Shown here: in pieces, positions 59,766-64,000 of the stretch
Layout of the letters: each line of letters opens with the position of its first letter
Numbering within the stretch: the first letter of the stretch is position 1
Assembly (NCBI RefSeq): GCF_031127905.1
Contig: NZ_JARXIC010000001.1
Coordinates: 186,001-250,000, forward strand
DNA: 64,000 nucleotides
Source: Thalassobacterium sedimentorum
GTDB taxonomy: Bacteria > Verrucomicrobiota > Verrucomicrobiia > Opitutales > Coraliomargaritaceae
Reading direction: 5' to 3'
The notes under the pieces: model-generated
Seen by the model: the letters and a program-made list of their open reading frames with translations, nothing else
The model's database searches: none
Told to the model about the DNA's origin: nothing
Position numbers and translations under genes: made by a program

Positions 59766-61175
59766 TTACTGATTCGATTTAATCAGAGAGTACCGATGCG
59801 GCACCGGTTGATTCGCAGCATAAAGTTCCACATAAACCTGATCCATCTGCTTCAATAGAGCTCCTGTCTGAGCATTTAACTGAAGGTATTCAGAATACTG
59901 TGATTCAACATATCCGTACCAAGATTGACCTTTGATAGTCTCAAGCTTGGCATCGAGGAAAGCGACAATTGCAGTTTCATCGTCTTGATCCACGTCGGAA
60001 AACGCCAAGCCACTACTGAAATAAACATAGGCTCGGTTTCGTAGCTTGGCTTCCAGTTGATGGCGTGCGTCATTTAACTTCAGAACATTCAATGCTTGTT
60101 CGTATTGGGGAGTGGTCGTAACCGTGGCTAAATTAATTCCTTCACTGAGCTCCTGCGAACTCCAGACTCCGACCTCTCGACCATCAATCAACAGGCGATA
60201 CGATCCTCTCTCTAAATTCATCACCTGAAAATGTTGTTGGTTCATCGTTTCCTCAAAAGGGACCAACTCAAGACCTTTCGAAATGGATTCTGTTTGAGGA
60301 AAGGGTAGTGACTTCTCCAATACAGAAAATTGAAGTTCACCTGAATCAAAAAGCATCTCAAAGATCTCAGCATTCACCGACACCGGGACGGTTTCTCTCT
60401 CAGCATCAATGACAATTTGAGACACATATTTAGGAACCTCCTGAGCTTTGAGGAACTGATACCCCATAATAAAATGCCCAGGATCCGGATCCGGGTGAAT
60501 ACGGTCTTTGCCAATGATACTCGCGCTTGGGTCCTTCGATTGAAGTTCAGCAGTGATGATATTCATCGCATCATAGAAATCGACATAACCGACTTCATTT
60601 GCTCGCGCATAGTCTTTAATAAAATCCGAAAATCTCCCCAGACCGTCATTCACACCATAACGATTTTCCCTATCCGTTTCGACTGTTTGATCATAAATGG
60701 ATGGAGTGATTAAAATCACTTCGCTCCCCGCTCCCTGCAACTCCTCAATCACGCGCTGCATATCACGCGTGTAACGGGCATACTCACTGGCTTGTTCTCG
60801 CAGCGTCGCTTCGTCAGTTTTCTCAGTAGAATAGAGTGGTCGCCCCACGTCATTCATCCCCAACATAACCGTGGAAATGGTCGGGTTGAGAGAACCAATC
60901 TCTGCATCAAAGCGGCGCAATACGTTTCGAGCTTGATCGCCGGCAATGCCTCGATTCCAAATTCGAAATTCCCGCTCAGGGAACCGAGTCAGATAATAAA
61001 GATATACATATGTATGATAATAGCCTGCATGTGTGATACTATCACCGACAAAGCAGACACGGTCACCATCTTGAAACTGCGGAATAGCTGCGGTGTCAGC
61101 CATAGTCGAAGCGCAGATCGCGAATAAACTGACAATACTGCCAGCTGCTTTGATTCGATTCATTAGTTGTCTCAT
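59766..61175 (-). CDS. SGNH/GDSL hydrolase (carbohydrate esterase-like), exported
   Basis: 469 residues from ATG 61175 (an ATG at 61163 is an alternative; the frame itself extends to 61247 inside the upstream gene). Signal peptide ends near STMA. SGNH blocks: VCFVGDSITHAGYYH with nucleophile Ser46, IAGDQARNVLRR, VMLGMNDVGRP, and DRIHPDPDPGHFIMG with Asp and His. The remaining ~200 residues are an accessory helical domain. It probably removes an acyl (acetyl) group from the glycan treated by the fucosidases. It lies 25 bases after the SSS transporter gene. Confidence 0.85.
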   Translation of the reverse strand: MRQLMNRIKAAGSIVSLFAICASTMADTAAIPQFQDGDRVCFVGDSITHAGYYHTYVYLYYLTRFPEREFRIWNRGIAGDQARNVLRRFDAEIGSLNPTISTVMLGMNDVGRPLYSTEKTDEATLREQASEYARYTRDMQRVIEELQGAGSEVILITPSIYDQTVETDRENRYGVNDGLGRFSDFIKDYARANEVGYVDFYDAMNIITAELQSKDPSASIIGKDRIHPDPDPGHFIMGYQFLKAQEVPKYVSQIVIDAERETVPVSVNAEIFEMLFDSGELQFSVLEKSLPFPQTESISKGLELVPFEETMNQQHFQVMNLERGSYRLLIDGREVGVWSSQELSEGINLATVTTTPQYEQALNVLKLNDARHQLEAKLRNRAYVYFSSGLAFSDVDQDDETAIVAFLDAKLETIKGQSWYGYVESQYSEYLQLNAQTGALLKQMDQVYVELYAANQPVPHRYSLIKSNQ

Positions 61176-61200
61176 AATTAAGTTGAAACCTTTTTGCTCC

Positions 61201-63210
61201 TCATGACTGCACTTCCTCATCTCGAACCGTCCCATCGTCTGATTCATCGGCTTTGACAGTCTTCAGCTTACGGAACAAACGAATCGTATCTCGCAAACCA
61301 CCACAGATGAACCAAATGCCAGCACTAAACGCTACGGTAAATTTGAGTCCAAGCAACCAACTCCAAATCGAAGTCCACGAAGTCGAAGCCAATGGATTAA
61401 CCAAATTGTAGAGCGTTATACAAATAAAAATCCCGCTGTAAAGTAGCGTCCAGGCTATCAAAGTCAGATAAATCACCTTATCGAAGGTGGTGAACTCTCG
61501 GGTAATCCCAATCCTCTGCAGCCAGCCCTTCTTCTGCTCACTCGTATTTGCCTCTAGATGATCTGTCTGAACTGCGTATTCTCCGCGATGCAGCAACTTA
61601 TCCAAATTGTAATCCTGCTTCCACGACAACAAAGAAACCAGGATAAAGACCGCATAGGACACAACAATGGCAAATACAGACAAATGAAGTCCATTAATCA
61701 CCTGCTCGCTCCCGGGGAAAGTCACTTCGGGGTAGAATTGTCGGAACGCAATCCCCCCGACAGATAAGAGGCTCCCGGTAATCAAACCAGCCCAAGCGCC
61801 TTGAGTCGTAGCCTTCTTCCAGTAGAGGCCTCCAATGATGGCACAAGAAGCGCCTCCGATGTAAATGGATGCCGTAATCTGAAACCACATAAGTATGAAG
61901 TCTTTCATCGTCCAAACAGAACTAAAGACCACAGCAATGACACCGATCATTACAATCGACCAGCGCAAGTATTTCAAATGTTCCTTTTGCGTAAATGGAC
62001 GCTTTCGAAAGGGCATCACTACATCCTGCAGAAAAATCGATCCCCAGGAATGGTAGGCGGAATTATCCGTCGATATCGATGCCCCCACCATCAAAACGAG
62101 AAACAATCCCAGCAACCCGGATGGGAACAACTCATACAAAGCCAATGGAACCAATGCCTGTGATTGTAGATACGGATCGTGAATGCCATTGACCGCCGCT
62201 TCCACATGCATTCTCGCTTCAATAAATTCAGGATGCCATAGGAGCACATAAGCACCGATCGCACAGGCCATCGTCCCGAGGCCCACCAACAGCCATCTCC
62301 ATCCACCGAGTATTTGCCCCATTTTCGCCTCGTGCGGCGTACTGGCAGCGGCCATGTAACCAGCTCCCCCTTGCCACACTCCGGTTCGCAAGATCAACAA
62401 GAAGGCGGTCATTAAGAAAAAAGGAATTCCGAAATCACGCAAGCCATCCATCTTGAAAGGATTGACCATGGAAACGCCCTCTTCTCTGACAAGATTGGAG
62501 AGTACTTCCAGCTCAGTCGGATTTTTTAGAGACTCTGCCCGTAGTAAGGTCTCAATAATACCACTCCAGCCAAATAAATGGAGGACATAGAACGCACCAC
62601 CCATAAAAGCGATAGTCACGATCACCCCTTGAAAGAAATCCGTCACCATAATGGTCACCTGCCCACCGGATACAGCCATCAAAACCGCAAAACTCACCAT
62701 AAAAATCATCAATGAATGATAGGTCGGTAAGGCCAAACCAAGGACGCTGTAGCTCTCCGGCAATTGCAGGAAATAAACAAGGAAATTAGCTGTCACCATG
62801 GGGAAGACCGCACAATTTAGCACACCTGACACAAAGCCTAGAAAGCCTGAAAAAACACGAAGTCGACGAGAGTAGCGAAGCTGTAAAAACTGCGCCATGG
62901 TCAGCACACGAGTTTCGCGGTAGCGATAGACCACAAAGCCGCTGAGAGCGATAATAGAATTGACCGGCACGAAAATCATGCCCCACCAAATACCACCGAA
63001 GCCATTGCGGTAGATGGCTTCGAAATTACCAATAATACCAATCGCAGCAATGAACGCCATACTCTGAGCAATAGTCAGCAAGTAACGTCCGGCTAAACGC
63101 TCAGAGGACAAAAATCCGGCCACCGAACGCGTCATTCGGTTGGTAATGAACGCGATAAAGATGAGGCAGGCAAAAAAGCCTACCAAAATCAAATAATCCA
63201 GTGAAGTCAT
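61201..63210 (-). CDS. Sodium:solute symporter family transporter, copy 3 (long form)
   Basis: 669 residues, longer than the copies at 8468 and 14798 and of another subfamily. It begins MTSLDYLILVGFFACLIFIA and has about 14-15 helices, with ERLAGRYLLTIAQSMAFIAA in place of the FLGG segment and QVTIMVTDFFQGVIVTIAFM further on. A hydrophilic linker near residue 550 separates the last helices. The start codon overlaps the stop of the GH95-like gene (ATGA). It is expected to import the fuco-oligosaccharide or monosaccharide produced by the cluster. Confidence 0.9.
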   Translation of the reverse strand: MTSLDYLILVGFFACLIFIAFITNRMTRSVAGFLSSERLAGRYLLTIAQSMAFIAAIGIIGNFEAIYRNGFGGIWWGMIFVPVNSIIALSGFVVYRYRETRVLTMAQFLQLRYSRRLRVFSGFLGFVSGVLNCAVFPMVTANFLVYFLQLPESYSVLGLALPTYHSLMIFMVSFAVLMAVSGGQVTIMVTDFFQGVIVTIAFMGGAFYVLHLFGWSGIIETLLRAESLKNPTELEVLSNLVREEGVSMVNPFKMDGLRDFGIPFFLMTAFLLILRTGVWQGGAGYMAAASTPHEAKMGQILGGWRWLLVGLGTMACAIGAYVLLWHPEFIEARMHVEAAVNGIHDPYLQSQALVPLALYELFPSGLLGLFLVLMVGASISTDNSAYHSWGSIFLQDVVMPFRKRPFTQKEHLKYLRWSIVMIGVIAVVFSSVWTMKDFILMWFQITASIYIGGASCAIIGGLYWKKATTQGAWAGLITGSLLSVGGIAFRQFYPEVTFPGSEQVINGLHLSVFAIVVSYAVFILVSLLSWKQDYNLDKLLHRGEYAVQTDHLEANTSEQKKGWLQRIGITREFTTFDKVIYLTLIAWTLLYSGIFICITLYNLVNPLASTSWTSIWSWLLGLKFTVAFSAGIWFICGGLRDTIRLFRKLKTVKADESDDGTVRDEEVQS

Positions 63211-64000
63211 GAGTCGTTAGTGTCTCCTTGTTTCATGTTCACCGGATTCGAAGTATAGACATACTTAGGTGAACCATAATAATTTTCGTATCGGGCATCC
63301 GCTTGCACCCCCCGAAATGCCCATGGACCAGAGTCGTCCCGTTCATGCATCCAAAACTCTTTACCGGCACTCACTGGAAACTCATATTGCCCGCAGCGGT
63401 TACGAAGGCACTTCTGGAAGTTACCGGATTGATCCTTGAGTAGCGGGTCGACGAAATCGCAACGCAGACGACACAAACCATCTACAAGGCATTTGATGTA
63501 GACCAAACGGGTCTTCTTTTGTTCGCGGATCGCACTGATTCGATAGCCCCCTTCTGCGGCGAGCCCCACAAATGTAGCGTTCTCCCAATCAGAAGGAATC
63601 GCAGGAAACACCGAGATTTCTCCTCGTGAACTCTGGAGTAACATTTCATGGAGGGCATCTGCACCATGTAAGGGAGTCTCGATCACCGGCCCTTTTTCTG
63701 TGTACATGGTGTTCGGCTTTAGAAAGCGATCCAATAGTATATTCAGACAAGCAAGAGCGGATCCCCCTTCTTTCAAATGCGCATATGCTGCCGCCGCATA
63801 GGTGAACGAGAACCCTGTCAGAGCACCTCCTAGTCCCAACCAATGCTCCAGTGACTGTTTCCAAAGCTTACTTTCTTTAGCTGAAGCAGGATCGATGACA
63901 AATAAAGGATAGCCTGCCATCAGATGAGAAAAATGGCGGTGTCCATGATTCAGCGAAAGGTCCGCACCAATCCGATAACCAGTCGAATCGACAGGAAAAT
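63207..64000 (-). CDS. GH95-like glycoside hydrolase, C-terminal part (5' end outside window)
   Basis: The frame is open to the window edge, so only the last ~263 residues are seen. NHGHRHFSHLMAGYPLF is the family's His-rich 'HRHxSHL' block, and MLLQSSRGEISVFPAIPSDW followed by FVGLAAEGGYRISA is the usual junction to the C-terminal beta-domain of GH95 alpha-fucosidases/galactosidases. The catalytic Asp and Asn residues of the barrel lie upstream of the window or in part not assignable. First gene seen of a minus-strand operon, with overlap to the transporter start. Confidence 0.75.
   Translation of the reverse strand, partial: FPVDSTGYRIGADLSLNHGHRHFSHLMAGYPLFVIDPASAKESKLWKQSLEHWLGLGGALTGFSFTYAAAAYAHLKEGGSALACLNILLDRFLKPNTMYTEKGPVIETPLHGADALHEMLLQSSRGEISVFPAIPSDWENATFVGLAAEGGYRISAIREQKKTRLVYIKCLVDGLCRLRCDFVDPLLKDQSGNFQKCLRNRCGQYEFPVSAGKEFWMHERDDSGPWAFRGVQADARYENYYGSPKYVYTSNPVNMKQGDTNDS

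Noticed and set aside
1-64000. CRISPR arrays, tRNA or rRNA genes, intact transposases, prophage genes
   Set aside because: No regularly spaced repeats, cloverleaf-like sequences or transposase motifs were seen on either strand.

Overview
The window looks like a chromosomal stretch of a marine Verrucomicrobiota bacterium of the Opitutae type (Coraliomargarita/Lentimonas-like). This is inferred from four PEP-CTERM-tagged secreted proteins, a prepilin-like protein, a large Verru_Chthon cassette A-like protein, many sulfatases and glycoside hydrolases, and sodium:solute symporters in place of SusC/SusD pairs. No rRNA, tRNA, CRISPR array or intact transposase was seen.

Layout. (A) 1-26.7 kb: the tail of a LacI regulator, PEP-CTERM proteins, the first two of three paralogous ~920-950-residue secreted FG-GAP/VCBS proteins (1724, 16394), a prepilin-like protein, a cytosolic beta-helix protein, two related SSS transporters, a GH94 phosphorylase, a sulfatase, a GH4 enzyme and an AraC regulator. 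(B) 26.7-47.1 kb: a chimeric LamG/SGNH gene, an esterase pseudogene with two in-frame TAA codons, a sialate O-acetylesterase-like protein, a tandem pair of autotransporter-repeat proteins, the third FG-GAP protein (32284), a GntR/FCD regulator, a GH2 beta-mannosidase, three more sulfatases, a YhcH-family protein, a GH78-like enzyme and a second AraC regulator. (C) 47.3-50.2 kb: two tandem Gfo/Idh/MocA oxidoreductases and a sugar isomerase-like TIM barrel. (D) 50.4-56.1 kb: a G+C-richer RND efflux operon. (E) 56.2-64 kb: a decayed LacI gene abutting a truncated GH-A hydrolase, then a minus-strand fucose-type cluster (GH29, LamG protein, SGNH hydrolase, SSS transporter, GH95-like enzyme).

How it may work together (inference): secreted sulfatases, esterases and FG-GAP proteins would act on a complex sulfated, acetylated algal-type glycan. 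SSS transporters would import oligosaccharides, and cytosolic GH94, GH4, GH2, GH78-like and signal-less sulfatases would finish them. The palindrome GTATAC recurs in intergenic DNA before many of these genes, often between the -35 and -10 boxes, and before the GntR/FCD regulator itself, which suggests one shared operator.

The most unusual features are the three-member FG-GAP family, the pairing of PEP-CTERM-tagged and untagged paralogues, the GTATAC operator set, and a ~208-bp element with 22-bp terminal inverted repeats.
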